A stretch of DNA of 64,000 bases from Soehngenia longivitae (GTDB taxonomy: Bacteria > Bacillota > Clostridia > Tissierellales > Tissierellaceae), in NCBI RefSeq assembly GCF_004684055.1, contig NZ_SRIB01000005.1, positions 62,001 to 126,000 on the forward strand, written 5' to 3'. A program made the translations under genes and the position numbers. This document shows positions 1 to 9,917 of this stretch, one piece after another (positions within the stretch are counted from its first letter, which is position 1; each line of letters starts with the position of its first letter). A model generated the notes under the pieces. It ran no database searches and had not been told where the DNA came from. It saw nothing but the letters and a program-made list of their open reading frames with translations.

Positions 1-788
1 ATAAGATAATAAGAGTTGACGGGAAAGAATTCTTTGCAGAAAATATGGATGAAGCTGTGAAAATCATGAGAGGAGAACCTAACACTAAAGTGACGCTGAC
101 AATCTTAAGAAAAAATAAATCAGAAGAAACTAGCACTTTTGATGTAGAATTGACAAGAAAAATCATCAAATTAGTTTCTGTTAAATCCAGTATTTTGGAG
201 AACCAAATTGGGTATATTAGAATAACTTCTTTTGATATGAATACGGCTGATGACTTCAAAAAACAATTAAATGAGATTGAAGGGAAAGGTGTTAAGGGTT
301 TAATCATAGATTTAAGAAACAACCCTGGAGGATTATTAGATGTATGTGCTGAGATTGCAGATCAACTATTAGATAAGAAAGTAATCGTCTACACACAAGA
401 TAAATATGGAAACAAAGAGTACTTGTATTCTGACAGTAACATGACTAAATTACCTATCGTGTTGTTAGTTAATGAAGGTAGTGCTAGTGCTTCAGAAATA
501 CTTGCGGGAGCGATTAAAGATTATCAAAGGGGAACCATAGTTGGAACAACAACATTTGGGAAAGGAGTTGTGCAGAGATTAAAAGATCTACCTGATGGTT
601 CAGGATTAAAGATAACTGTTTCTGAATATTTTACTCCTAATGGTACAAATATACATGGAATAGGAATAAAACCTGATGTCGAAATTGAATTAAATGAAGG
701 GGCAAAAGACATCGGACCAGACTATTTAGATCAAGACAATCAACTCCAAAAGGCAATTGAAGTGTTAGAATCAAAAATAGAAGAATAG
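1..788 (+). CDS. C-terminal processing peptidase (S41, CtpA-like), 5' partial
   Basis: The reading frame is open from base 3, so this is the C-terminal part (about 261 residues) of a gene starting before the window. The first 40 or so residues look like the end of a PDZ domain (VDG near the start, then MDEAVKIMRGE), followed by the tail-specific protease domain. The Ser/Lys dyad is visible: the motif NEGSASASE, whose middle Ser (codon about 486) is the likely nucleophile, and FGKG about 25 residues later, with an Asp in KDYQR between them. Family members sit in the membrane or outside it and trim C termini of envelope proteins. The N-terminal membrane anchor is not in view. The family is clear; the CtpA versus CtpB assignment is not. 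Confidence 0.93.
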   Translation, partial: KIIRVDGKEFFAENMDEAVKIMRGEPNTKVTLTILRKNKSEETSTFDVELTRKIIKLVSVKSSILENQIGYIRITSFDMNTADDFKKQLNEIEGKGVKGLIIDLRNNPGGLLDVCAEIADQLLDKKVIVYTQDKYGNKEYLYSDSNMTKLPIVLLVNEGSASASEILAGAIKDYQRGTIVGTTTFGKGVVQRLKDLPDGSGLKITVSEYFTPNGTNIHGIGIKPDVEIELNEGAKDIGPDYLDQDNQLQKAIEVLESKIEE

Positions 789-807
789 GATTAATTTATT
801 AAACAAG

Positions 808-855
808 AGCTCCTCTTGGCAATAGTTCTTTATTTGAACTGTATTAAGAGGAGCT
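808..855. terminator. Hairpin between convergent genes, possible bidirectional terminator
   Basis: A 10-bp perfect stem (AGCTCCTCTT at 808-817 with AAGAGGAGCT at 846-855) lies between the ends of the protease gene and the facing lipoprotein gene. The loop is long (28 nt) and the T-tract is weak, so this is likely but not certain. Confidence 0.55.
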
Positions 856-891
856 TTAGTGTCTGATTCATAAAAAATTAAACATTGAATA

Positions 892-2454
892 TCATTTATT
901 CAAATTACTGCCTTTAATTGTGAAAATTACTGGGTTTGAATTTGCGTCATATGGAAGGGCAGAGTTCATATATATTTTATCGTCTTCAATGTCATAGAAA
1001 GATTTCAAACCGAATACTTTTCCCAATTCAGTAAGTACAATATTATTAAGGTCGATTAGATATGCCTGATAAAAATCTGACTGACCAATATTTTCCAGCG
1101 CCAATATATTCGAATCGGATGTTTGAGTAAAGTACACAAAATCTTTATCTAAAGAACTGATTAAAGAATTTTTATTTAAATCATATATATACAATGAATT
1201 AGTATTTTTTGACTCGTCGAACTTCAAATATGCCAATGTTTCATTATTTATTACTGATGTCTTATATCCCTGATCAATATAATATAATTCACCTGATTCA
1301 TTAATTAAATAGATATTGTTATTTTTTTCAGGGTATAAAAGCTCTTCAATGATTATACTTTCATCATATGCTTTTATATTTGTAATGTTTTTATTTGTAT
1401 GGAAATGCAAAGAGTATTTCTCTTCACTTATATTATAGATATATATCCTAGAATCACTTTCTCCAGAATTATCAAGTAAGTACAATTCATTTTCATTTTT
1501 CCAAGAAAGTTTATCAATAGATTTGCCTTTTAATTCCTTTATATCTTTAATTATGTTTTCTTTGCTTATATACACGTATACATTTCCTTGGTCATCGATG
1601 AAACTTATATTGTTTGAACAACTGCACATTTGAGCATTTGTGATATTCGTGGTAGTAGATAATATTAGTTTCTTCGTTTTTAGTTTTAAATCATAATAAT
1701 ACAAGTTATGAGTGAGTATATTACCTGAATTATCAATTACATTATTGAGATATATAAACCCATTATCATAAGAATGGAATAAAACATCTCCATAATCGAT
1801 TAAACTAGAAACTAAAGTACGATTTGTTTTAATGATTTCCCCTGTTTGCATATCAACATATATGTCTAAATTGATAATAGGTACTTCCTCATTCATCTTT
1901 TGAAATACATTTTCAAAAGACACAATCCATAAGTATTTGTCTTCTTTGTTGATAATTTTTACATCAGGAGAAGTGGGAGAATATAACTCGAAATCAGCTT
2001 TTACTTTATTGATTATGTCGTTTAAGTTGTAGTTAACTTTTACTGGCTCGTAATTATCATATATTATATCTAGATTTAATGAACTAAGATCAGAAATATT
2101 ATCAGCTAATGTTACTGTGAGCTGAGGGACAGATAATTGTGAATTAGTATCCTTATCGATTTTTAGATGGATTTTTAAACTTGATCCTTCCAATTTAATT
2201 CTGGAAACATCTACATTTGAACATTCAGTTAAACCACCATATATCAATATTTTGTTTTCACTTCTATCATTTATAATCTCTGCTCGAGGACTTGTGTTTT
2301 GATAACTTGTCGATAAAATCTTTTTATCGATATTAAAATTTACATCTTTAGATTCGGCTCTATATTCTGTAAGGAATATGGAATTTATCCTTGAACATCC
2401 TGTCAATGAAATACACAAGAAGAATAGAAAAATAATAAATTTCGTTGATTTCAT
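892..2454 (-). CDS. Predicted lipoprotein of unknown function
   Basis: This 520-residue protein starts with a type II signal peptide: Lys-containing N terminus, hydrophobic stretch, then lipobox LTGC with Cys20 as the predicted lipidated residue. It should therefore be anchored outside the membrane. The start has a strong GGAGGCG ribosome binding site. The C-terminal two thirds contain many short beta-strand-like segments with recurring turns (for example DDQGNVYVYI), which suggests a beta-propeller-like fold, but I do not recognise a family. It is monocistronic on the reverse strand, upstream of and divergent from uvrB. No catalytic motif is visible. Confidence 0.85.
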   Translation of the reverse strand: MKSTKFIIFLFFLCISLTGCSRINSIFLTEYRAESKDVNFNIDKKILSTSYQNTSPRAEIINDRSENKILIYGGLTECSNVDVSRIKLEGSSLKIHLKIDKDTNSQLSVPQLTVTLADNISDLSSLNLDIIYDNYEPVKVNYNLNDIINKVKADFELYSPTSPDVKIINKEDKYLWIVSFENVFQKMNEEVPIINLDIYVDMQTGEIIKTNRTLVSSLIDYGDVLFHSYDNGFIYLNNVIDNSGNILTHNLYYYDLKLKTKKLILSTTTNITNAQMCSCSNNISFIDDQGNVYVYISKENIIKDIKELKGKSIDKLSWKNENELYLLDNSGESDSRIYIYNISEEKYSLHFHTNKNITNIKAYDESIIIEELLYPEKNNNIYLINESGELYYIDQGYKTSVINNETLAYLKFDESKNTNSLYIYDLNKNSLISSLDKDFVYFTQTSDSNILALENIGQSDFYQAYLIDLNNIVLTELGKVFGLKSFYDIEDDKIYMNSALPYDANSNPVIFTIKGSNLNK

Positions 2455-2487
2455 TATAAATTTCGCCTCCAGTAATTAGATTCTACA

Positions 2488-2532
2488 TTATATTTAGTAT
2501 AATCTCAAGCTTATATTTAGTATAATCTCAAG
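2488..2532. repeat. Tandem 22-bp duplication in the lipoprotein-uvrB promoter region
   Basis: A 22-bp unit beginning TTATATTTAGTATAATC is present twice, at 2488-2509 and 2511-2532, separated by one base and identical. Each copy contains TATAAT. It lies between the divergent lipoprotein and uvrB genes and may duplicate a promoter or operator. Confidence 0.9.
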
Positions 2533-2612
2533 TTTTAAAATGAGTAGATTTTTGTTATCAGTTGTTTTATAATAGATACATAAGAACAAATGTTCAAGAA
2601 AGAGGTTGTATT

Positions 2613-4580
2613 ATGGGTGAATTTAAAATAGTTTCAAACTATAAACCAACTGGTGATCAACCAGATGCTATAAATAAAATTGTAAAAGGATTGAATGAAG
2701 GACTAAAACATCAAGTTTTGATGGGAGTTACTGGATCAGGTAAAACTTTTACCATGGCTAATATCATAGAAAAAGTTCAAAAACCTACTTTGGTAATTGC
2801 TCACAATAAAACTCTTGCTTATCAATTAGCAAGTGAGTTCAAGGAATTTTTCCCAAATAATGCAGTAGAGTATTTTGTCAGTTACTATGACTATTATCAG
2901 CCAGAAGCATATGTGCCTCAGACTGACACATATATAGAAAAAGATTCGTCGATTAATGATGAGATTGATAAATTGAGACACTCTGCGACCATGGCACTAT
3001 TTGAGCGCAGAGATGTCATAATAGTAGCTTCTGTATCATGTATATATGGATTAGGCGATCCTATTGATTATGAAAATCTTGTGGTATCTTTAAGGCCTGG
3101 CATGAAAAAAGATAGAAATGAAATAATGAAGAAACTCATTGATATTCAATACATCCGAAATGATGTAAATTTTGAGAGAGGTACTTTTAGAGTTAGGGGG
3201 GATATTCTTGAAATCTTCCCTGCATCGTCTAGCGAAAATACAATAAGAGTTGAGTTCTTTGGAGATGAAATAGATAGGATTACAGAAATAAATTATATAA
3301 CTGGTCAAATCATTGGATATAGAAATCATGTGTCTATTTTTCCAGCATCCCACTTTGCAACAGCACCAGAAAAAGTGCAGAGAGCTCTAATAACTATAGA
3401 GGAGGAGCTTGAAGACAGGCTAAAAGAGCTTAGAGACAAAGATAAACTAGTTGAAGCTCAAAGGCTTGAGCAAAGGACAAGATATGACTTAGAGATGCTT
3501 AGAGAGATGGGGTTTTGCTCTGGAATAGAGAATTATTCTAGGCATCTAAGCAATAGACCTAAGGGAAGTAGACCATACACTTTAATTGATTATTTCCCTG
3601 ATGATTTTTTGATAATTGTTGATGAATCTCATGTTACTATACCTCAAATTGGGGGAATGTATGAGGGAGATCGGTCTAGAAAGACTACACTAGTAGAGTA
3701 TGGATTTAGGCTTCCGTCAGCATTAGACAATAGACCACTTAAATTCAATGAGTTCGAATCGATGGTTAATCAAATAATATATGTATCTGCTACACCTGGA
3801 CCTTATGAATTGGAACATTCTCAAAATACAGTTGAACAAATAATCAGGCCTACAGGATTATTAGATCCTGTAGTAGAAGTAAGGACAACTAAAAATCAAA
3901 TAGATGATTTAGTAGAAGAAATTAAGAAAACCACAGAAAGAGAAGAGCGTGTTCTCATCACTACTCTTACAAAGAAGATGGCTGAAGACCTAACTGAGTA
4001 TCTCAAAAAAATTGGTATAAAAGTAACTTATTTACACTCTGATATAAATACGATTGAAAGAATGGAAATAATTAGAGATTTAAGAATTGGTAAATATGAT
4101 TGTATCGTGGGAATAAATCTTTTAAGAGAAGGTTTAGATTTACCTGAAGTATCTCTAATTGCTATACTTGATGCTGACAAAGAAGGATTTTTAAGAAGTG
4201 AAACATCTCTGATACAAACCATTGGAAGAGCAGCAAGAAATATAAATGGTAGAGTAATTATGTATGCAGATACAATTACAAAATCTATGAGGAAAGCAAT
4301 AGATGAAACTAATAGGAGAAGAAAAATACAAGCTGAATATAATAAGAAACACAATATTACTCCAAAATCAATAATCAAAGGAGTACGCGATATTATAGAA
4401 GCAACAATTGTAGCAGAAGAAAATATATCGTATGAGGACAACTTGACAAATGAAGAACTAGAAGCTATGATATTTGAACTTGAAAAGAGAATGATAAAAG
4501 CAGCTGAAGAATTAGAATTTGAAAAAGCTGCTCAGATACGAGATACGATGATTGAATTAAAGAAAAAGATTGTTTATTAG
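2613..4580 (+). CDS. uvrB: UvrABC system protein B (excision nuclease helicase-like subunit)
   Basis: UvrB loads onto damaged DNA with UvrA and then recruits UvrC for the two incisions. The 655-residue protein has Walker A GVTGSGKT near residue 38, the tyrosine-rich beta-hairpin ([12 protein letters not shown]), Walker B with DESH, helicase motif VI (QTIGRAARN), and a C-terminal UVR domain ([20 protein letters not shown]) that binds UvrC. The ATG at 2613 is chosen because it follows AGAGG and begins [10 protein letters not shown] as in the family; an upstream TTG in frame at 2562 has no such support. uvrA follows 10 bp after the stop, so the two are an operon. Confidence 0.98.
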   Translation: MGEFKIVSNYKPTGDQPDAINKIVKGLNEGLKHQVLMGVTGSGKTFTMANIIEKVQKPTLVIAHNKTLAYQLASEFKEFFPNNAVEYFVSYYDYYQPEAYVPQTDTYIEKDSSINDEIDKLRHSATMALFERRDVIIVASVSCIYGLGDPIDYENLVVSLRPGMKKDRNEIMKKLIDIQYIRNDVNFERGTFRVRGDILEIFPASSSENTIRVEFFGDEIDRITEINYITGQIIGYRNHVSIFPASHFATAPEKVQRALITIEEELEDRLKELRDKDKLVEAQRLEQRTRYDLEMLREMGFCSGIENYSRHLSNRPKGSRPYTLIDYFPDDFLIIVDESHVTIPQIGGMYEGDRSRKTTLVEYGFRLPSALDNRPLKFNEFESMVNQIIYVSATPGPYELEHSQNTVEQIIRPTGLLDPVVEVRTTKNQIDDLVEEIKKTTEREERVLITTLTKKMAEDLTEYLKKIGIKVTYLHSDINTIERMEIIRDLRIGKYDCIVGINLLREGLDLPEVSLIAILDADKEGFLRSETSLIQTIGRAARNINGRVIMYADTITKSMRKAIDETNRRRKIQAEYNKKHNITPKSIIKGVRDIIEATIVAEENISYEDNLTNEELEAMIFELEKRMIKAAEELEFEKAAQIRDTMIELKKKIVY

Positions 4581-4590
4581 AGGTGAACAA

Positions 4591-7416
4591 ATGACAAAAG
4601 AAAAAATTGTTATAAAGGGAGCTAGAGAGCATAATTTAAAAAATATAGATATTGAGCTACCAAGAAATGAAATGATTGTTTTCACTGGACTGAGTGGTTC
4701 TGGAAAATCCTCTCTCGCTTTTGATACAATTTATGCTGAAGGGCAAAGAAGATATGTTGAGTCATTATCTAGTTATGCTAGACAATTTTTAGGACAAATG
4801 GAAAAACCTGATTTAGACTATATAGAAGGATTATCTCCATCTATTTCTATAGATCAAAAGACTACTTCTAAAAATCCAAGATCTACTGTTGGCACAGTTA
4901 CTGAAGTTTATGATTATCTAAGACTTCTTTTTGCAAGGATAGGTGTACCCTATTGTTACAACTGCGGGAAAAAAATAACGAGTCAGACGATAGATCAGAT
5001 GGTTGATAAAATTATGAATTTAGAAGAAGGGACTAGGATACTCATACTATCTCCAATTATCAGAGGTAAGAAAGGTGAACACGTTAAAACCTTAAGTCAA
5101 ATAAAGAAAGATGGGTTTTTGAGAGTTATAATAGATGGAAATGATTATGAGCTAGAAACTGATGATATTAAGCTAGAGAAGACAAAATCTCACACTATTG
5201 AAATAGTTGTCGATAGGTTAATAGTCAGAGAAGGCATTGAATCAAGATTAAATGATTCTTTAGAAACTGCATTAAATCTAGCAGATGGACTAGCAATTGC
5301 TCAAGTTGTCAATGGAGAAAGGATTCAGTTTAGTCAAAAGCTTGCGTGTCCAGATTGTAATATATCAATTGAAGAGATTTCACCGAGGATGTTTTCGTTT
5401 AATAGCCCATTTGGAATGTGTCCAACTTGCAATGGATTAGGATTTCATAAGGAAATAGACGAAGATTTAGTGATTCCAAATAAGAACTTAAGCATTTCAC
5501 AAGGTGCTATAGCACCTTATTCTAACACTGATGAAGACAATTATTATTATCAAATATTCAAAACTTTAGCAAAAGACAATGGATTTAGCGTTGATGAACC
5601 GATTAAAAACGCTCCTGAGAGTTTTCTAAAAGAATTATATTATGGAACTGAAAGGCCAATAAAATTTAAATTTTTGAGTTATTTTGATGACACTGGTAAG
5701 AAAGAATTTAACGGAAGATTTGAAGGCATTATTTCAAACTTGATGCGTAGATATAAAGAGACTCAGTCTGAATTCATGAGAGATAAAATTGAGGAATATA
5801 TGGCGGAAATTCCTTGCCCTGACTGCAATGGTAAGCGCTTAAAGAAAGAGGTATTGTCAATAAAAATTAATGGATTAAACATATCAGAAGTTACGGATAT
5901 GCCTGTAATCAAAGCATTAGATTTTTTTGAAAATATTGATCTTAGTCCAAAAGAAAGAATGATTGCAGATCAAATATTAAAAGAAATAAAATCAAGACTA
6001 GGTTTCTTAGTGGATGTAGGATTAGACTATCTTACATTATCTAGAATGGCGGGGACTCTATCTGGAGGAGAATCGCAAAGGATTAGACTTGCCACTCAAA
6101 TTGGTTCTAGTTTAGTTGGAGTTATTTATGTTTTAGATGAGCCAAGCATTGGATTACATCAAAGGGACAATGATAGGCTAATTAAAACACTTCGGAATTT
6201 AACAGAACTTGGGAACACTTTAATAGTGGTTGAACATGATGAAGATACCATCAAAGCAGCAGATCATATCGTAGATATTGGGCCAGGAGCAGGCATACAC
6301 GGTGGACATATAGTTGCCCAGGGTACTTTAAAAGACATTGAAAACAATCCCAAATCTATCACAGGAGCTTATTTATCTGGCAGACTCAAAATAGAAATTC
6401 CAGAAGAAAGAAGGAAACCCAATGGAAAATGGCTAAAGGTAGTTGGTGCTAAAGAGAATAACTTAAAAAATATCGATGTTGCATTTCCACTAGGTCTATT
6501 TACTTGTGTCACAGGGGTTTCGGGTTCAGGAAAGAGTTCTTTAGTCAATAAGATACTCTATAAAGCTTTATCTAGAGAATTAAATGGTTCTAAGCAGAGG
6601 GCTGGAGCATTTAACAAAATAGAAGGAATTGAATACCTTGATAAGGTTATAGAAATAGATCAAAATCCTATAGGGAGAACACCAAGGTCAAATCCAGCAA
6701 CTTACACTGGTTTGTTCGATCTTATAAGAGATGTGTTTGCCATGACAAACGAAGCAAAGATGAGAGGATACAAAAAAGGGAGGTTTTCCTTCAACGTTAA
6801 AGGCGGAAGGTGTGAAGCTTGCAAAGGTGATGGAATATTAAAAGTAGAAATGCACTTTTTGCCTGACGTTTATGTTCCATGTGAGGTATGCAAGGGTAAA
6901 AGGTACAATCGAGAAACATTACAAGTCAAATATAAAGATAAAAATATTGCAGATGTGCTTGACATGACGGTTGAAGAAGGGTTAGAGTTCTTTCAAAACA
7001 TACCGAAGATAAGAAGAAAATTAGAAACGCTATATGATGTTGGATTAGGGTACATCAAAATAGGGCAACCATCAACAGAATTATCTGGTGGAGAAGCACA
7101 GAGAATTAAATTAGCAACGGAACTATCTAAAAGAGCTACTGGGAAAACAATTTATATATTGGATGAACCTACAACAGGTCTTCACAGTGCGGACATTCAT
7201 AAATTAATAAAAGTATTGACTCAATTAGTTGAGGGAGGCAATACTGTAATTGTTATAGAACATAATTTAGATGTCATAAAAACAGCTGATTATATAATCG
7301 ACTTAGGGCCAGAAGGTGGAGATAAGGGTGGATATGTTGTCGCTTGTGGCACACCAGAGGATGTTGCAAAGGAAGAAAACTCCTATACTGGAATGTTTTT
7401 GAGAAAAATATTATAA
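4591..7416 (+). CDS. uvrA: UvrABC system protein A (damage-sensing ATPase)
   Basis: UvrA is the dimeric ABC-type ATPase that finds helix-distorting lesions and hands them to UvrB. The 941-residue length is typical. Both ATPase halves are present: Walker [10 protein letters not shown] near residue 32 and GVSGSGKSS near 640, with signature motifs LSGGESQR and LSGGEAQR. The Cys pairs of the zinc sites are visible (CYNCGKK, CPDC/CPTC, and CEAC/CEVC). The ATG at 4591 has an AGGTG ribosome binding site; an in-frame TTG at 4570 would overlap uvrB and has none. No strong terminator follows before the next promoter. Confidence 0.98.
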   Translation: MTKEKIVIKGAREHNLKNIDIELPRNEMIVFTGLSGSGKSSLAFDTIYAEGQRRYVESLSSYARQFLGQMEKPDLDYIEGLSPSISIDQKTTSKNPRSTVGTVTEVYDYLRLLFARIGVPYCYNCGKKITSQTIDQMVDKIMNLEEGTRILILSPIIRGKKGEHVKTLSQIKKDGFLRVIIDGNDYELETDDIKLEKTKSHTIEIVVDRLIVREGIESRLNDSLETALNLADGLAIAQVVNGERIQFSQKLACPDCNISIEEISPRMFSFNSPFGMCPTCNGLGFHKEIDEDLVIPNKNLSISQGAIAPYSNTDEDNYYYQIFKTLAKDNGFSVDEPIKNAPESFLKELYYGTERPIKFKFLSYFDDTGKKEFNGRFEGIISNLMRRYKETQSEFMRDKIEEYMAEIPCPDCNGKRLKKEVLSIKINGLNISEVTDMPVIKALDFFENIDLSPKERMIADQILKEIKSRLGFLVDVGLDYLTLSRMAGTLSGGESQRIRLATQIGSSLVGVIYVLDEPSIGLHQRDNDRLIKTLRNLTELGNTLIVVEHDEDTIKAADHIVDIGPGAGIHGGHIVAQGTLKDIENNPKSITGAYLSGRLKIEIPEERRKPNGKWLKVVGAKENNLKNIDVAFPLGLFTCVTGVSGSGKSSLVNKILYKALSRELNGSKQRAGAFNKIEGIEYLDKVIEIDQNPIGRTPRSNPATYTGLFDLIRDVFAMTNEAKMRGYKKGRFSFNVKGGRCEACKGDGILKVEMHFLPDVYVPCEVCKGKRYNRETLQVKYKDKNIADVLDMTVEEGLEFFQNIPKIRRKLETLYDVGLGYIKIGQPSTELSGGEAQRIKLATELSKRATGKTIYILDEPTTGLHSADIHKLIKVLTQLVEGGNTVIVIEHNLDVIKTADYIIDLGPEGGDKGGYVVACGTPEDVAKEENSYTGMFLRKIL

Positions 7417-7422
7417 ATACCA

Positions 7423-7451
7423 TTGCATTATATATAGATTTGATGTAAAAT
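7423..7451 (+). promoter_or_regulatory. Sigma-A type promoter of the amino-acid ABC transporter leader
   Basis: TTGCAT (7423-7428) and TAAAAT (7446-7451) are separated by exactly 17 bp. The predicted start of transcription, near 7458, lies just upstream of the structured leader. Confidence 0.65.
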
Positions 7452-7472
7452 AAAGCTCATATTAAATACAAA

Positions 7473-7610
7473 GGAGGTCTTAATCTTGGTAGATAATAAA
7501 CTACACAAGAGCCAATGGGAGTCTATGGTGTTTATTGCAAACGGCATTAAGACTTCCGAAGCGCTAAGGAGTTCCTCGCTATAATTAAAGAAATTTAAAT
7601 ATAGGAGGAA
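7473..7610 (+). promoter_or_regulatory. Structured 5' leader with possible SD-sequestering switch
   Basis: Bases 7473-7484 (GGAGGTCTTAAT) can pair with 7546-7557 (ATTAAGACTTCC), giving a 12-bp stem with one G-U pair that closes a 61-nt domain. Inside, GTAG (7489) pairs with CTAC (7501) and GTTT with AAAC further on. Downstream, TTCCTC (7572-7577) can pair with GAGGAA (7605-7610), the Shine-Dalgarno of the transporter gene, or with AGGA at 7567-7570. This looks like an aptamer plus a translational switch. It does not match any riboswitch or T-box consensus I know. The same stretch also encodes a short ORF (separate entry), so a peptide leader is the alternative. Confidence 0.45.
7486..7584 (+). 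CDS. Possible 32-codon leader ORF
   Basis: A TTG codon at 7486 lies 8 bases after AAGGAGG and opens 32 codons ending in TAA at 7584. The peptide (VDNKLHKSQWESMVF...) resembles nothing I know and has no run of a single amino acid that would suggest classical attenuation. Its ribosome binding site is inside the 5' strand of the leader's closing stem, so translation and folding would compete. It may be a real leader peptide or a by-product of the RNA structure. Confidence 0.3.
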   Translation: MVDNKLHKSQWESMVFIANGIKTSEALRSSSL

Positions 7611-7615
7611 TAAAA

Positions 7616-8410
7616 ATGAATAAAAAAATAATTGTAGTGATTGCATTAGCAATAGTAGCTATGACTTTATCTTCGTGTACAACAAATAATGACAAATCTA
7701 CTATGTCTAAACTAGAAGCTATAAAAGAATCTGGGAAATTAGTGCTAGGAACTGCAGCCGATTATCCACCATATGAATATCATAAAATGGTAAATGGGAA
7801 AGATCAAATTGTCGGTTTTGACATTGAGATAGCCAAAGAAATAGCCAAAGATATGGGCGTTGAGCTAGAAATAATTGATATGAAGTTTGAAGGATTATTG
7901 CCTGCATTAACAATGGATGACATTGATTTAATCGTTGCAGGATTAGTGCCTAGTGAAGAAAGAGAAAAAATGGTTGATTTTTCAATTCCATATTATGAAG
8001 CAGAACATGCATTGTTAATTAGAACTGAAGATAAAGATAAATTAAAGTCAATTGATGATTTTGCGGGCTTAAATATTGGAGCTCAGAAATCAACTCTTCA
8101 AGAAGAAATGGCTTTGAGTAAATTCAGTAAAGCTAATTATATTGGATTGAGTAAAATAACTGATCTAATCTTAGAATTAAAAAATAATAAAGTGGATGGA
8201 GTTATTTTAGTAGAACCAGTTGCTAAAGCTTATGCCTCAGAAAATAGCGACTTGAGTTTATCTGATATTGAATTAGGGAAAGAAGCCGGAGTCGCTGTTG
8301 CTGTAAATAAAGGTAATGAAGATTTACTTAAATCTATAAATACTACACTCAACAGATTGATAGAAAATAAAACTATAGATGAATATATAAAGAATGCATC
8401 ATTAGATTAA
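7616..8410 (+). CDS. Polar amino-acid ABC transporter, substrate-binding lipoprotein
   Basis: This is an SBP_bac_3-family binding protein of 264 residues. It carries a type II signal peptide with lipobox LSSC (Cys21), then the family pattern GKLVLGTAADYPPYEY, VGFDIEIAKEIAKDMG and DLIVAGLVPSEEREKMVDFS. It should capture an amino acid outside the membrane and deliver it to the permease encoded next. The specificity (glutamine, arginine, lysine or cystine) cannot be read from the sequence. The start follows TAGGAGGAA. The gene lies behind the structured leader and is followed by a terminator-like hairpin before the permease gene. Confidence 0.93.
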   Translation: MNKKIIVVIALAIVAMTLSSCTTNNDKSTMSKLEAIKESGKLVLGTAADYPPYEYHKMVNGKDQIVGFDIEIAKEIAKDMGVELEIIDMKFEGLLPALTMDDIDLIVAGLVPSEEREKMVDFSIPYYEAEHALLIRTEDKDKLKSIDDFAGLNIGAQKSTLQEEMALSKFSKANYIGLSKITDLILELKNNKVDGVILVEPVAKAYASENSDLSLSDIELGKEAGVAVAVNKGNEDLLKSINTTLNRLIENKTIDEYIKNASLD

Positions 8411-8425
8411 ACAATGTATTCCTCA

Positions 8426-8458
8426 GCAAAGGAGATTTATCTCCTTTGCTTTTCTTTT
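8426..8458 (+). terminator. Intra-operon terminator/attenuator after the binding-protein gene
   Basis: GCAAAGGAG (8426-8434) and CTCCTTTGC (8441-8449) form a 9-bp stem with a 6-nt loop, followed by TTTTCTTTT. It sits between the binding-protein and permease genes, so partial read-through would give more binding protein than membrane parts. Confidence 0.8.
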
Positions 8459-8476
8459 AGTTGAAAGGAGAAAGAT

Positions 8477-9133
8477 ATGATAGATATAGAATTTATAACC
8501 ACTTATTATAGTTATTTTTTAGAAGGTGCAAAAATCACTTTGATGATAAGCTTATTTGGGGTTATTTTTGGGACTTTTTTAGGAATTATTGTTTGCTTAT
8601 TAAAAATCTCAAATATAAAAATTTTCGAGATTGTTTCTAGTGCGTATATTGAAATAATTAGAGGGACTCCACTGTTATTGCAGCTTTATATAGTGTACTA
8701 TGGTTTGCCAATGGCTTTGCCTTTTGAATTGAGTAGAATGACTCTAGGTACGATTGCGGTTTTTTTAAATAGCTCAGCTTATATCGCTGAAATAATAAGA
8801 GCTGGAATTAATTCAATAGATAAAGGACAAAAGGAGGCTGCAAAATCACTTGGCATGTCAAATAAACTATCTATGAGATATGTGATATTACCTCAAGCCT
8901 TTAAAAATGTTTTACCTGCTTTAGGCAATGAGTTTATAACTTTGATTAAAGAATCTGCGATTGTTTCGGTTGTAGGCATTCATGACATAATGTACAATGC
9001 AGATACATTAAGGGGAATAACATATAAACCTTTTATGCCTTTAGTATATGCAGCGTTGATTTATTTTATTATGACTTTTACATTGTCAAAGGCAATAGGT
9101 AAGATAGAAGGGAGTATGAAGAAAAGTGATTGA
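8477..9133 (+). CDS. Polar amino-acid ABC transporter permease (HisM/GlnP type)
   Basis: The 218-residue membrane protein has about five transmembrane segments and the BPD_transp_1 pattern. [18 protein letters not shown] lies near residue 60. The EAA loop ([20 protein letters not shown]), which docks on the ATPase, lies in the middle, followed by [17 protein letters not shown]. The family usually works as a homodimer or a pair, and only one permease gene is present here, which implies a homodimer. The start follows GAAAGGAG. Its 3' end overlaps the ATPase gene by 8 bp. Confidence 0.94.
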   Translation: MIDIEFITTYYSYFLEGAKITLMISLFGVIFGTFLGIIVCLLKISNIKIFEIVSSAYIEIIRGTPLLLQLYIVYYGLPMALPFELSRMTLGTIAVFLNSSAYIAEIIRAGINSIDKGQKEAAKSLGMSNKLSMRYVILPQAFKNVLPALGNEFITLIKESAIVSVVGIHDIMYNADTLRGITYKPFMPLVYAALIYFIMTFTLSKAIGKIEGSMKKSD

Positions 9134-9848
9134 TATAATAAATTTAAATAAAAAATTCGGTGAACTAGATGTTCTAAAAAATATAAATACTAGTATAAAA
9201 AGAGGAGAAGTAGTTGTAATAATCGGCCCGAGTGGATCGGGGAAAAGTACATTTTTAAGATGTTTGAATTTATTAGAACAACCTACAAATGGTGATATTA
9301 TATTTGAGGGGAAGTCAATATTGAATAAAAAAATGGACATAGAAGAATATAGACAAAAAATAGGGATGGTTTTTCAGCAATTCAACCTTTTTAACAATAA
9401 AACAGTTTTAGAAAATATAACTTTAGCACCTATGAAAGTAAAAAATCTTCCGAAAGAAGAAGCTCATGACATAGCTATGAAGTTATTAAAGAGAATAGGC
9501 TTAGAAAATAAAAGAGATGAGTATCCAAACAAATTATCAGGAGGGCAAAAGCAAAGAGTTGCCATTGCAAGAGCTTTAGCAATGCAACCTAAGGCTATGT
9601 TATTTGATGAACCCACATCAGCTTTGGATCCAGAGATGGTTTCAGAAGTATTAGAATTAATGAAGGAATTAGCACTTGAAGGTATGACAATGATAGTAGT
9701 AACTCATGAGATGAGTTTTGCAAGAGAAGTAGCAAAGAGAGTCATTTTTATGGACGAAGGTATAATTGTTGAAGATGATGTTCCAGAGATGATATTCACT
9801 AATCCTAAAAACCCAAGAACAAGAGATTTTTTAAAGAAGATTCTATAG
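9126..9848 (+). CDS. Polar amino-acid ABC transporter ATP-binding protein (GlnQ type)
   Basis: This 240-residue ATPase energises import by the two preceding gene products. Visible motifs are Walker [10 protein letters not shown] (near residue 35), Q-loop VFQQFNLF, signature LSGGQKQR, Walker [14 protein letters not shown] and the switch His in VVTHEMSFA. The start is GTG at 9126, inside the end of the permease gene (8-bp overlap), indicating translational coupling. No clear terminator follows. Confidence 0.96.
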   Translation: MIDIINLNKKFGELDVLKNINTSIKRGEVVVIIGPSGSGKSTFLRCLNLLEQPTNGDIIFEGKSILNKKMDIEEYRQKIGMVFQQFNLFNNKTVLENITLAPMKVKNLPKEEAHDIAMKLLKRIGLENKRDEYPNKLSGGQKQRVAIARALAMQPKAMLFDEPTSALDPEMVSEVLELMKELALEGMTMIVVTHEMSFAREVAKRVIFMDEGIIVEDDVPEMIFTNPKNPRTRDFLKKIL

Positions 9849-9917
9849 GGTCAATGTATATAGCAAAAATGATATTAAAGTAGTATAATTAAGAATATAT
9901 TATACTGGAGGTAAATA

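Noticed and set aside
4028-4441. 137-codon reverse frame within uvrB
   Set aside because: It lies wholly opposite the conserved helicase motifs of uvrB and has no supporting signals.
7473-7610. T-box or lysine riboswitch before the amino-acid transporter
   Set aside because: The T-box sequence (AGGGTGGNACCGCG type) and the large lysine aptamer core are both absent.
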